Below are positions 10,462 to 19,148 of a DNA stretch of 64,000 nt, piece after piece. Positions within the stretch are counted from its first letter, which is position 1. Every line of letters starts with the position of its first letter. A program made the translations under genes and the position numbers. The notes under the pieces were generated by a model. The model was not told the DNA's origin and searched no databases. It saw only the letters and a program-made list of their open reading frames with translations. The DNA is taken from positions 1 through 64,000 of the forward strand of contig QHQA01000057.1 of the NCBI GenBank assembly GCA_003219695.1, in the 5' to 3' direction. The stretch comes from Verrucomicrobiota bacterium. Its GTDB lineage: Bacteria > Verrucomicrobiota > Verrucomicrobiia > Chthoniobacterales > UBA10450.

Positions 10462-10531
10462 GAACGTCGAACGCTGAACGTCCAACATCCAACGTCGAAC
10501 GCAAATATCATTGTGAAGTTGGACGTTGGAC
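10462..10531. repeat. Heptamer array with inverted second arm
   Basis: GAACGTC GAACGCT GAACGTC CAACATC CAACGTC GAACGCA then GTTGGAC GTTGGAC. Confidence 0.75.
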
Positions 10532-10719
10532 GGGTGCGGGATACCCCCCGAAAAATGTTACAATTTTTAGCTTGCCATGCCTATCCCCGGGGCTGCATAT
10601 TGTATATCCAACCGGACGGCCACGCTATTACTTGTTGTTGACTGGTATTGACAGGTTGTTGGCGCCGCTGTTCACCAGTATTCGCATCTTATTCTAAACC
10701 TCAACCCTCCCTCACCGTC

Positions 10720-11661
10720 ATGATTCAACTAAAACCTGGAATCCCGCCCGCTTCACTTAAAGGAATCTCTGAACCGGCTGCGCGCCGAAAAAACACGGGC
10801 CAAAAGAGGAAAAACACCGGTCTGCATTTTGAGCGCGTGTTCAGCAACGCTGCTGTAGCGCCGTTTGATCAGATCGAATGGGAACGGCGCACCGCGGAAA
10901 TCACTGACGACAGCGGCAAGATCATTTTCAAGCAGGAAGACGTCGAGGTCCCAAAAAGCTGGAGCGCGCTCGCGACCAAAATTGCGGTTTCAAAATATTT
11001 CTACGGCGACATCGCAAACGGCACCGATCCTTACAAAGGCGGAAGGGAAACGTCGGTGCGGCAACTGATTCATCGCGTCACGCGGACGATTACTGATTGT
11101 GGGATAGCAGATGGTTATTTCGCCGACGCCGAAGCGGCGGAAATTTTTTACGATGAGCTGACCTGGCTTTGCCTGAATCAACATGGCGCGTTTAACTCGC
11201 CGGTCTGGTTCAACGTGGGCTTGTATCATCAATACGGCGTGGGCAAGGACGGCGGGGCGGGGAATTATTTTTACAATCGCGAGACTGGCAAAGCCGAGCG
11301 CGCGCTTTCGCAATATGAATATCCACAGGGAAGCGCCTGCTTCATCCAGAGCGTGGACGACACCATGGAAGACATCATGCGTCTGGCAATGAGCGAGGCC
11401 ATGCTCTTCAAATACGGCAGCGGCACCGGCACCGATCTTTCTTCGCTCAGATCGACCAGAGAAAAACTGAGCGGCGGCGGCAAGCCCAGCGGACCGCTCT
11501 CGTTCCTGAAAGTCTATGACCAGGTTGCGAACGTAGTGAAGAGCGGCGGCAAAACACGGCGCGCGGCGAAGATGAACACGCTCAAAGATTGGCACCCGCG
11601 TGGGCGCTCATTGAGCAAGGCTACGACGGCAGTTACAACGGCGATGCGTACGGCTCGGTGA
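10720..11661 (+). CDS. nrdJ: Vitamin B12-dependent ribonucleotide reductase, N-terminal part (disrupted)
   Basis: QLIHRVTRTITDCGIADGYF, FNSPVWFNVGLYHQYG, KYGSGTGTDLSSLRSTREKLSGGGKPSGPLSFLKVYDQVANVVKSGGKTRRAAKMNTLKDWHP; frame is lost near 11603. Confidence 0.88.
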   Translation: MIQLKPGIPPASLKGISEPAARRKNTGQKRKNTGLHFERVFSNAAVAPFDQIEWERRTAEITDDSGKIIFKQEDVEVPKSWSALATKIAVSKYFYGDIANGTDPYKGGRETSVRQLIHRVTRTITDCGIADGYFADAEAAEIFYDELTWLCLNQHGAFNSPVWFNVGLYHQYGVGKDGGAGNYFYNRETGKAERALSQYEYPQGSACFIQSVDDTMEDIMRLAMSEAMLFKYGSGTGTDLSSLRSTREKLSGGGKPSGPLSFLKVYDQVANVVKSGGKTRRAAKMNTLKDWHPRGRSLSKATTAVTTAMRTAR

Positions 11662-13811
11662 TGTATCAAAACGAAAATGTGAGCGTGCGGGTGAGCGACG
11701 AATTCATGGAAGCGGCGCAGGAGGGGCATGAATGGTGGACGCGCCGCGTAACCGACGGCCAGCCGTGCGAGAAGAAAGACGCGCGCTCGTTGCTGCACAA
11801 AATCGCCGAAGGCACATGGGTCTGTGGCGATCCCGGAATGCAATTCGATACTACGATTCACAAATGGCATACGTGCAAAGGCACAGACCGGCAAAATTCC
11901 ACTAATCCATGCAGTGAGTATCTGTTCCTCGACAACACGGCCTGCAATCTGGCGTCATTGAATCTGATGAAGTTCAAGACGCCGGACGGCGATTTTGATG
12001 TCGAGCGATTCAAAGCGGCGGTGCGCATTTTCATCACCGCGCAGGAGATCATTGTCGATAACGCAAGTTACCCGGTCAAAGAAATCGCGGAGAACTCGCA
12101 TATTTTCCGCACACTGGGACTCGGTTATGCGAATCTCGGCTCGCTCATCATGAGCTACGGTTACGGCTACGACAGCGTGGAAGGCCGCGCGCTGTGCGGC
12201 GCGATCACTTCCATCATGACCGGCGAAGCTTACGAGCAGAGCGCGCGCATGGCGCAAGCGCTGGGACCGTTCCCGGGTTATCACGACGCGCGCGCCAGTG
12301 GTGTGGCAAAGCCGGTCGCCAAAGACAACGTCGCCTCAATGTTGGAAGTGATCGAGCTGCATCGCTGCTCGGTGCGCGAAATCTCGGATGCGAAAGAGTT
12401 CGCACATTTGAAAGAGGAAGCCGCAAAGGTTTGGGACAGCGCGGCGGAACTTGGAAAGCGCTACGGTTATCGCAACGCGCAAGTCACGGTGCTCGCGCCG
12501 ACGGGCACGATCAGTTTCCTGATGGATTGCGACACGACCGGAATCGAACCGGACATCGCGCTGGTAAAATACAAGCTGCTCGCCGGCGGCGGCATGTTCA
12601 AAATTGTCAACCAGACAGTTAAGCCCGCGCTGGAGAAACTAGGTTACAACGCCGAGGAGATCGAACGCATCATCGCGCACATCGATGCGTTCGACACGAT
12701 TGAAGACGTCACTGACACCGATGGATCGACAATTTCATCGGGACTAAAGCCGGAACACTTGTCGATCTTCGATTGCGCGTTCAAGCCGTTCAAGGGCGAA
12801 CGCAGTCTCAATTACATGGCGCATCTGCGGATGATGGCAGCAGCCCAACCATTCCTGAGCGGCGCGATTTCGAAGACGGTTAATATGCCGGAAGCGGCCA
12901 CCGTGGACGACATCATGAGCACCTACGTCGAAGGTTGGCGGCTGGGATTGAAATCGATCGCGATTTATCGCGATGGCTCGAAACGTTCCGCGCCGCTAAA
13001 CACACGTAAAACAAAGGACATGGGCACTGTAGCCGGCATCGGTGATGCCGGCACCGACGCGGACGCACTACCAAAGCGCATTCTTGAATTGGAGCAAGAA
13101 CTGGCCACGTTGCGCAGCCAGCTCAATCAGCCGGTTCGGCATCGCATGCCGGACACGCGCCATTCCATGACCCATCGGTTCGAGATTGCCGGTCACGAAG
13201 GTTACATCACCGTCGGTTTGTATGAGGACGGGCAACCGGGCGAGCTTTTCATTACCATGTCGAAGGAAGGCAGCACCATCGGCGGGTTAATGGACACAGT
13301 GGGCACGCTCACCTCAATCGCGCTGCAGTACGGGGTGCCGCTGGAGAGTCTCGTGAAAAAATTCGCGTATCAGAGATTCGAGCCAAGCGGGTTTACAAAA
13401 AATCCCGACATCCGTCACGCGACAAGCATCACCGATTACGTTTTCCGTTGGCTCGCCTGCCAGTTCATCAAAGGCTACAAAGAAGCAACGTCGCCGAACC
13501 GTGCGCAGCCCGACTTGCCACTTAAAGAAATTGTCGAGATCGAGAATAAAGCGCTGAACCGGCCAGTCACGGATTTAGCGCGCACCGGCGACAAACAAGT
13601 GATCGACGTGATCACGAACAAGTCGGCCGATGATCCTGCCGCCGTCGGAGGGAATGGTAACGGCACCAGCAACTCGCCGGATCGCGTCACGGTAGCGCTC
13701 GGCAGTATCTTCATGGGCATCACCTGTTCGGTGTGCGGCAGCGACAAAGTCATCCGCGCAGGCGCATGCGGCGTCTGCATCGAATGCGGCACCAGCCAGG
13801 GCTGCAGCTGA
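11589..13811 (+). CDS. nrdJ: Vitamin B12-dependent ribonucleotide reductase, C-terminal part
   Basis: WALIEQGYDGSYNGDAYGSVMYQNENVSVRVSDEFMEA, NPCSEYLFLDNTACNLASLNL, C-terminal CSVCGSDKVIRAGACGVCIECGTSQGCS. Confidence 0.9.
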   Translation: MAPAWALIEQGYDGSYNGDAYGSVMYQNENVSVRVSDEFMEAAQEGHEWWTRRVTDGQPCEKKDARSLLHKIAEGTWVCGDPGMQFDTTIHKWHTCKGTDRQNSTNPCSEYLFLDNTACNLASLNLMKFKTPDGDFDVERFKAAVRIFITAQEIIVDNASYPVKEIAENSHIFRTLGLGYANLGSLIMSYGYGYDSVEGRALCGAITSIMTGEAYEQSARMAQALGPFPGYHDARASGVAKPVAKDNVASMLEVIELHRCSVREISDAKEFAHLKEEAAKVWDSAAELGKRYGYRNAQVTVLAPTGTISFLMDCDTTGIEPDIALVKYKLLAGGGMFKIVNQTVKPALEKLGYNAEEIERIIAHIDAFDTIEDVTDTDGSTISSGLKPEHLSIFDCAFKPFKGERSLNYMAHLRMMAAAQPFLSGAISKTVNMPEAATVDDIMSTYVEGWRLGLKSIAIYRDGSKRSAPLNTRKTKDMGTVAGIGDAGTDADALPKRILELEQELATLRSQLNQPVRHRMPDTRHSMTHRFEIAGHEGYITVGLYEDGQPGELFITMSKEGSTIGGLMDTVGTLTSIALQYGVPLESLVKKFAYQRFEPSGFTKNPDIRHATSITDYVFRWLACQFIKGYKEATSPNRAQPDLPLKEIVEIENKALNRPVTDLARTGDKQVIDVITNKSADDPAAVGGNGNGTSNSPDRVTVALGSIFMGITCSVCGSDKVIRAGACGVCIECGTSQGCS
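13029..13052 (+). repeat. GTAG-hairpin REP-like module inside nrdJ
   Basis: GTAG CCGGCATC GGT GATGCCGG. Confidence 0.65.
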
Positions 13812-13924
13812 GGGTTTAGGTCGAAACTGAGACGCACGGCCGAATCAGGACCGAGCGACTGCTTCGATTTGCTTCTCGGATCGGAATTCATCTTGAATCT
13901 CCAGGAGCGACTCTCCAATCTGGA

Positions 13925-14812
13925 GTGAATGGTCTGATGAGCTACGAAAGCAGAATGCTCGAGCAATTGGCGATGCCGAGACGCGCGGAAGTTCAGAATG
14001 CCTTGCTTCGCACGCTGTTGAAACATGGTGGAGTCGTCAAAGAGTTTGCGGCGGGTGAAGAAGTCGTCGACGAACTTGCGGATCGTTTTCGGCTAAATCC
14101 GGCTCAGCGCACCGCTGCTCTTGAGACGGTGTACCGAAAAGAAAACCGCCTTAAGAAAACGCTTCTATGGCATCGGCTCCTTTTTCGTGCCGCCGATGCG
14201 CTCGCGACCGATGGGGTAGTCTCTCGGCCCACACAAACGTCTCGCCTAACGGGCAAAAGAGAATGGATGCTCACCGAAAAAGGTTTCGACGAAGCGCTGC
14301 GTATTTCGCAAATCCCCGCTGCAGAAAAGGACTCGCTGCCGATTAAATCCTACGAAGTTCAGAAAGTTGTGAAAAAGCTTTTGGACGCCCCGAGACCTGA
14401 AAACTACCAGCCGTTCGACAGCACTCGGAAGCTTGTAAAGAAGATCAGGGAAACAGCAGTGCGACTTCGTGGTTTCCGGCAAGCTGTCATTGAAGTTTAC
14501 GATTTTCGTTGTGCTGTATGCGGCTTGAAGATCAATTCACCTGACAATCTGTGCTGGGAAGTCGAAGCCGCCCACATTGTTCCTCACGCCTCATTTGGTC
14601 GGGACGATCTTTTCAACGGGATCGCATTGTGCCGCTTTCATCATTGGGCGTTCGACGTCGGTTGGTTCTCGTTGCTCGAGCGATGGGGAGATTATGAGTT
14701 GATTCGCGCGCTCACGGAACAGCAGACAGGAATTCGGTTGCCGAGGAGGCGGGGAGTCTATCCGCACATCAATTCAATCCGCTGGCATCGCCAATTCATT
14801 TTTTGTCAATGA
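13925..14812 (+). CDS. HNH endonuclease with N-terminal winged-helix-like region
   Basis: CAVCGLKINSPDNLCWEVEAAHIVPHASFGRDDLFNGIALCRFHHWAFDVGWFSL; alternative ATG at 13937. Confidence 0.85.
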   Translation: MNGLMSYESRMLEQLAMPRRAEVQNALLRTLLKHGGVVKEFAAGEEVVDELADRFRLNPAQRTAALETVYRKENRLKKTLLWHRLLFRAADALATDGVVSRPTQTSRLTGKREWMLTEKGFDEALRISQIPAAEKDSLPIKSYEVQKVVKKLLDAPRPENYQPFDSTRKLVKKIRETAVRLRGFRQAVIEVYDFRCAVCGLKINSPDNLCWEVEAAHIVPHASFGRDDLFNGIALCRFHHWAFDVGWFSLLERWGDYELIRALTEQQTGIRLPRRRGVYPHINSIRWHRQFIFCQ

Positions 14813-14827
14813 CGTCTAGTTTGCTCT

Positions 14828-15028
14828 ATGAAAACCGCAAATGAAGAGACCGTTTACAAAATATCCGTCGAGGATCTGCAGCAGGTCGCTAAGGAAGTTC
14901 TCGAGCGAGAATTGACGAGCGAGGAAATTGCCGCGGTTGGAAATGCCGTCGGCGATTACATCGATTGGTTTCAAGCAATCGAGAATGCAATCCACCATTG
15001 CGTTCGCGGTAGCGATCCGACCCCTTGA
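14828..15028 (+). CDS. Small protein of unknown function
   Basis: 66-aa acidic ORF starting 16 nt after the HNH gene, ATG start. Confidence 0.45.
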   Translation: MKTANEETVYKISVEDLQQVAKEVLERELTSEEIAAVGNAVGDYIDWFQAIENAIHHCVRGSDPTP

Positions 15029-15059
15029 AATTGGATTGCAGCACGAAGACATTTACGCG

Positions 15060-15086
15060 GTGTCCGTTGGACACGCGCGCGTGTCC
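15060..15086. other. Overlapping alternative hairpins upstream of acyl-CoA dehydrogenase
   Basis: GTGTCC-GTT-GGACAC followed by perfect 18-bp palindrome GGACACGCGCGCGTGTCC sharing the GGACAC arm. Confidence 0.7.
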
Positions 15087-15124
15087 GGTTACAATGCGTG
15101 GCCGCCGTTCTCAGGGCGAATTTA

Positions 15125-16906
15125 ATGAACAAACTCGACGCGCAGAGACAGAAAGAAATTCAGCAGGCTGAGGAACTGCTTTTTGCAGGGCCGCAGGCAC
15201 TCGGGTTCGCCAAGGGACTTTTCCAAGGGCATTTCGTCTCCGATTGGGTAATGCCTTATCCGCGCATCCCCGCTGCGCAACAAGTCGAGTTGGATGAAAC
15301 GCTCAGCGAACTCCGCCAGTTTCTCGATGAACACCTTGATCCTGCGGAGGTCGATCGGCAGGCAGATATTCCGCGTGACGTGATCGATGGCCTCGGCCGC
15401 ATCGGGGTGCTTGGTATGACCGCGCCGAAGGAATACGGCGGACGCGGCTTCTCACAAATGGCGAACTGCAAGGTGCTGGAAGAGATCGGCCGTCGCTGTG
15501 CATCGACATCGGTTTTCGTCAACGCGCATCACTCGATAGGGATTCGCGCGTTGCTTTTGTTTGGCACGCACGAGCAAAAGCAGCAATGGCTACCCAAATT
15601 ATCAAGTGGCGAGCAGTTGGGTTCATTCGCGCTCACTGAGAAAGAAGCCGGATCGGATGCGGCAAATGTGCAGATGCAGGCGCGTCCCAACGAGGACGGG
15701 TCGCACTTCATTTTGAACGGCGAAAAACGTTACATCACCAACGCCGCGATCGCGCATGAGCTCACCGTGATGGCGCGAACGCCTGTGCCCGGCTCAGACA
15801 AGACCGCGATCACGGCATTTCTGGTCACGCCTGACATGCCGGGGTTCGAAATCCTCGAGGCGCGCATGCCGAAGATGGGGATCCGCGGGACCGCCACGGG
15901 GCGATTTGCGTTGCGCGACGTGAAAGTGCCCAAGGAAAATATTCTCGGCCAGATGGGCAAGGGACTGAAGGTCGCACTGACGGTGCTCGATTTTGGGAGG
16001 ACCACATTCGGCGCCTGTTGCACGGGCGCAGCCAAAACCTGTTTGGAACTTGCCGTTCAGCACGCGAACACGCGCAAACAATTCAACAAAACGCTGGGCA
16101 ATTTCGAACTGGTGAAAAAGAAAATCGCACGCATCGCGGCCGACGCGTACGCGATGGAAGCGATGACCACGGTCACGGCGTCGTTCATCGACCGCGGCTT
16201 GGAAGATTACATGCTCGAGACTGCAATGCTGAAGGTGTTCACTACCGAGCGGGTCTGGGAATGCATCAACGACGTGTTCCAAATTTATGGCGGCGCAGCC
16301 TATATGACCGATCTTCCGCTGGAGCGAATGATGCGCGACGCGCGTATCAATCAGATCGGGGAAGGCGCGAACGAAGTGCTCACTTCATTCATTGCGCTGG
16401 TCGGCATGCGCGGACCTGGCATGGAGTTCAAGGAAATTTACGACACGATGATAAAACCGTCCCGCGATCGGATGAGCAGAGCATGGGCCGCCGGAAAGAA
16501 CCGCCTGGGCGCGACGATTCGCGTGCCCGATGTGCCGGTGCAAAGCGATGAGCTTCGTGCGCACGCGCGCCAACTCGGCCGCTTGATCTGGCGTTTTAAC
16601 TTCGCCGTCAACCGCGCGTTGATCACGTATCGCGAACCGATTCTCGACATGCAGCTTGTTCAGGAACGGATAGCGAACGCGGCGATGGATCTTTTCGCGT
16701 CGACCTGTGTTCTCAGCCGCCAGGACAGCGAAATTCAGTTCGCCCGTCGAAATGGCGATGCGGCACCGCCCGATCACTCAGCTGCCGATCTGTTTTTGCG
16801 ACAATCATTTCGCCGCATTCGCGGTTTCCTTGGCGCACTAACGGACAACGACGACAAAGCGCTGCTCGCAGCGGCGAAATCGTGCCTGGGTAAGCCACGA
16901 AGTTAA
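15125..16906 (+). CDS. Acyl-CoA dehydrogenase family protein
   Basis: GSFALTEKEAGSDAANVQ, FILNGEKRYITNA, QIYGGAAYMTDLPLERMMRDARINQIGEGANEVL. Confidence 0.92.
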   Translation: MNKLDAQRQKEIQQAEELLFAGPQALGFAKGLFQGHFVSDWVMPYPRIPAAQQVELDETLSELRQFLDEHLDPAEVDRQADIPRDVIDGLGRIGVLGMTAPKEYGGRGFSQMANCKVLEEIGRRCASTSVFVNAHHSIGIRALLLFGTHEQKQQWLPKLSSGEQLGSFALTEKEAGSDAANVQMQARPNEDGSHFILNGEKRYITNAAIAHELTVMARTPVPGSDKTAITAFLVTPDMPGFEILEARMPKMGIRGTATGRFALRDVKVPKENILGQMGKGLKVALTVLDFGRTTFGACCTGAAKTCLELAVQHANTRKQFNKTLGNFELVKKKIARIAADAYAMEAMTTVTASFIDRGLEDYMLETAMLKVFTTERVWECINDVFQIYGGAAYMTDLPLERMMRDARINQIGEGANEVLTSFIALVGMRGPGMEFKEIYDTMIKPSRDRMSRAWAAGKNRLGATIRVPDVPVQSDELRAHARQLGRLIWRFNFAVNRALITYREPILDMQLVQERIANAAMDLFASTCVLSRQDSEIQFARRNGDAAPPDHSAADLFLRQSFRRIRGFLGALTDNDDKALLAAAKSCLGKPRS

Positions 16907-17107
16907 TGATAAGTCTGGCTTCAATTCTCCGCGCAGCGGAATTGATAGGATTTCGTGGAAAAATGTGACCGCGATTATTGGATCGAGGATACCCAAAAGG
17001 ATGAGTTGCGGGGATCGTTTTGACCGACCGGCATTTTCGCCGCGAAGCGGCTGTATGAGCTTAGCTCGGTCTTTCAAGACTGGGGTAGGCGAGCACGAAA
17101 CCGTCCA

Positions 17108-17123
17108 CGTCGCGTTAGCGACG
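17108..17123. repeat. Hairpin upstream of transposase
   Basis: CGTCGC GTTA GCGACG. Confidence 0.6.
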
Positions 17124-17149
17124 ATTGAAGGGCGAAGTAGGATAGGGCC

Positions 17150-17602
17150 ATGGCCAATACCTACACATCCCTTCATTATCATCTCATCTTTTCAACAAAG
17201 AACCGGCAGCCTTGGATTGCGGCCGAAACTGAAGAACGCATTTGGGCATATATCGGAGGAATAGCGCGTGCCCATAAGATGACCGTTCTGCAAGTAGGCG
17301 GCGTGACAGATCACATCCACGTGCTTGTAACGGCACCGGCGACGATCGCCCCGGCACAGATAGCTCAATATCTCAAGGGCGATTCTTCGAAATGGATTCA
17401 CGAGGAGTTTCGAAACATGCAAGGCTTTGGTTGGCGGGATGGATATAGCGCTTTCACGGTAAGCAAATCAAGCCTTCCTGAAGTGGTGCGTTATATTCAG
17501 AACCAGCGCGAGCATCATCACACAAAGACATTTCAAGAAGAGTATCTGGAGTTCTTGGGTAAGCACGGGATCGAATACGATGAACGGTATCTCTGGGGTT
17601 GA
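17150..17602 (+). mobile_element. IS200/RAYT-like Y1 (HUH) tyrosine transposase
   Basis: YTSLHYHLIFSTKNRQPWI, DHIHVLV (HUH), VVRYIQNQREHHHTKTFQEEYLEFLGKHGIEYDERYLWG (catalytic Tyr region). Confidence 0.9.
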
Positions 17603-17607
17603 TTCAG

Positions 17608-17625
17608 CCGTCGCTGACGCGACGG
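17608..17625. repeat. Hairpin immediately downstream of transposase
   Basis: CCGTCGC TGAC GCGACGG, 7-bp stem. Confidence 0.65.
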
Positions 17626-17645
17626 ATGGAGCCGTTAGGAGCTTT

Positions 17646-17669
17646 CCCGGCCTTGAAAGGCCGGGCTAC
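17646..17669 (-). repeat. GTAG-hairpin REP-like module beside transposase
   Basis: CCCGGCCT TGAA AGGCCGGG directly followed by CTAC (GTAG on minus strand). Confidence 0.75.
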
Positions 17670-17728
17670 AATCGGAGTGTCGCTACGCGACCAATGGTCG
17701 CCTTTGGCGCTAACCATACACGCTAAAT

Positions 17729-18718
17729 TTGGCCGCACGCATTTATACCGAGAAAGATGTCGATCTTCACTGGCTGAAGGGAAAAACGTGCGCAGTGATC
17801 GGCTTCGGCGCGCAAGGCCGCGCGCATGCCCTCAATCTTCGAGACAGCGGGATGCACGTGATCGTTGGGCTTTATCCTGGCAGCAAGTCGCGCGCTCGCG
17901 CCAGGCGCAGTCGCCTTCGAGTGTTCGAGACACCGGAAGCAACGCGGCGCGGTGACATTATTTTTCTGGCGCTTTCAGAAACCCGGATGCCGGCCATTTA
18001 CCGGGAACAGATCGCGCCGAATTTGCGCCCCGGTCAGACTCTCCTCTTGGCGCACGGTTTCGCGATTTATTACCGGACTATCGTTCCGCGCAAAGATGTC
18101 GATGTGGTGATGGTCGCGCCCAAGGGGCTTGGGCCGATGGTGCGCCGCGAGTTTGTGCGTGGTCGCGGTGTGCCCGCGCTGATTGCGATTCACCAGGATC
18201 GCAGCCGACACGCGAAGCGAACAGCTCTTGCGTGGGCAAAAGGAATCGGCTCCACGCGGGCCGGCGTTCTCGAGACAACTTTCCGGGAGGAAACTGAGAC
18301 CGATCTATTCGGCGAGCAGGCGGTGCTGTGTGGCGGCACCAGCGCGCTAATTCGCGCGGGCTTTGACACCCTCGTCCGCGCCGGGTATCCGCCCGAGCTC
18401 GCCTATTTCGAATGTCTGCACGAGCTCAAGTTCATTGTCGATCTTATCCACGAGGCAGGACTCGCCGGAATGCGCAAACGGATTTCCGACACCGCAAAAT
18501 GGGGCGAGCTGACCGTTGGTCCAAAGATTATCGATCAAACAGTGCGAAAGCAGATGAGATCTGCGTTGCGCGACATTCGCACAGGCAAATTTGCGCGTGA
18601 ATTTGTTCGGGAAATGGCCACTGGCGCGCCGCGCCGGGCCGGGCTGCTGCGCAAGGCTGAAGCGCATCCGATCGAAAAAGTCGGCGCACGCCTGCGGGAT
18701 CTAATGAGCTGGAAATGA
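17729..18718 (+). CDS. ilvC: Ketol-acid reductoisomerase-like protein
   Basis: KGKTCAVIGFGAQGRAHALNLRDSG, APKGLGPMVRREFVRGRGVPALIA, EETETDLFGEQAVLCGG, AYFECLHELKFIVDLI. Confidence 0.88.
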   Translation: MAARIYTEKDVDLHWLKGKTCAVIGFGAQGRAHALNLRDSGMHVIVGLYPGSKSRARARRSRLRVFETPEATRRGDIIFLALSETRMPAIYREQIAPNLRPGQTLLLAHGFAIYYRTIVPRKDVDVVMVAPKGLGPMVRREFVRGRGVPALIAIHQDRSRHAKRTALAWAKGIGSTRAGVLETTFREETETDLFGEQAVLCGGTSALIRAGFDTLVRAGYPPELAYFECLHELKFIVDLIHEAGLAGMRKRISDTAKWGELTVGPKIIDQTVRKQMRSALRDIRTGKFAREFVREMATGAPRRAGLLRKAEAHPIEKVGARLRDLMSWK

Positions 18719-18791
18719 AAACAAAAACCAGTTGGCCGCTGCCCAAATCGAGCAGCGTTACCGCTCGCCGAACTGCGGTCTCTTGGCGAAA

Positions 18792-19031
18792 CTATCTAAT
18801 CTCCGGGTCGCGCCCGATAACTAGTAGCGGGCTGGCGATGGTCGGAAACGCCCCGTACAACCTTTCGCATCGCTGAGGAATGCCGGAAGCGACGGTTTTC
18901 ACATAGCAGATTTTTACCACTCTTGGATAAGCAATCTGCTGTGTTGATTGCGTAACGTTCTTGCTCGGGTCTGTAGCAAATGCCGATGCGCAAAATGCGA
19001 GCGCGAGCACGATGCCTACACATGTTTTCAT
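18792..19031 (-). CDS. Small putative secreted protein
   Basis: 79-aa ORF with signal-peptide-like MKTCVGIVLALAFCASAFA. Confidence 0.5.
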   Translation of the reverse strand: MKTCVGIVLALAFCASAFATDPSKNVTQSTQQIAYPRVVKICYVKTVASGIPQRCERLYGAFPTIASPLLVIGRDPEIR

Positions 19032-19112
19032 GTCCTGATTGTGAGCCTGCTTCGAATTTTGTGCAAGCTAATTCGCAAAGTCTTTAGGACAGAAAACCGA
19101 CACTTTCAGCTA

Positions 19113-19139
19113 CCCGCCGTCGCTCAAGGCTTCGGCGGG
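19113..19139. repeat. Hairpin CCCGCCG...CGGCGGG
   Basis: cccgccg-tcgctcaaggctt-cggcggg downstream of the TPR gene stop; related arm also inside uvrA. Confidence 0.6.
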
Positions 19140-19148
19140 CAAGCTCAG

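Noticed and set aside
10169-10477. ORFs at 10169-10477 and 10359-10697 (+)
   Set aside because: They read antisense through tRNA-Ser (GVGFEPTVGFPTLDFESSALNRTQPPF), a known false-ORF pattern.
10532-10719. Cobalamin riboswitch upstream of nrdJ
   Set aside because: I could not identify a convincing B12-box or B12 riboswitch fold in this stretch.
11589-13811. Intein in nrdJ as the cause of the split
   Set aside because: No intein motifs and no extra sequence at the junction; material is missing rather than added.
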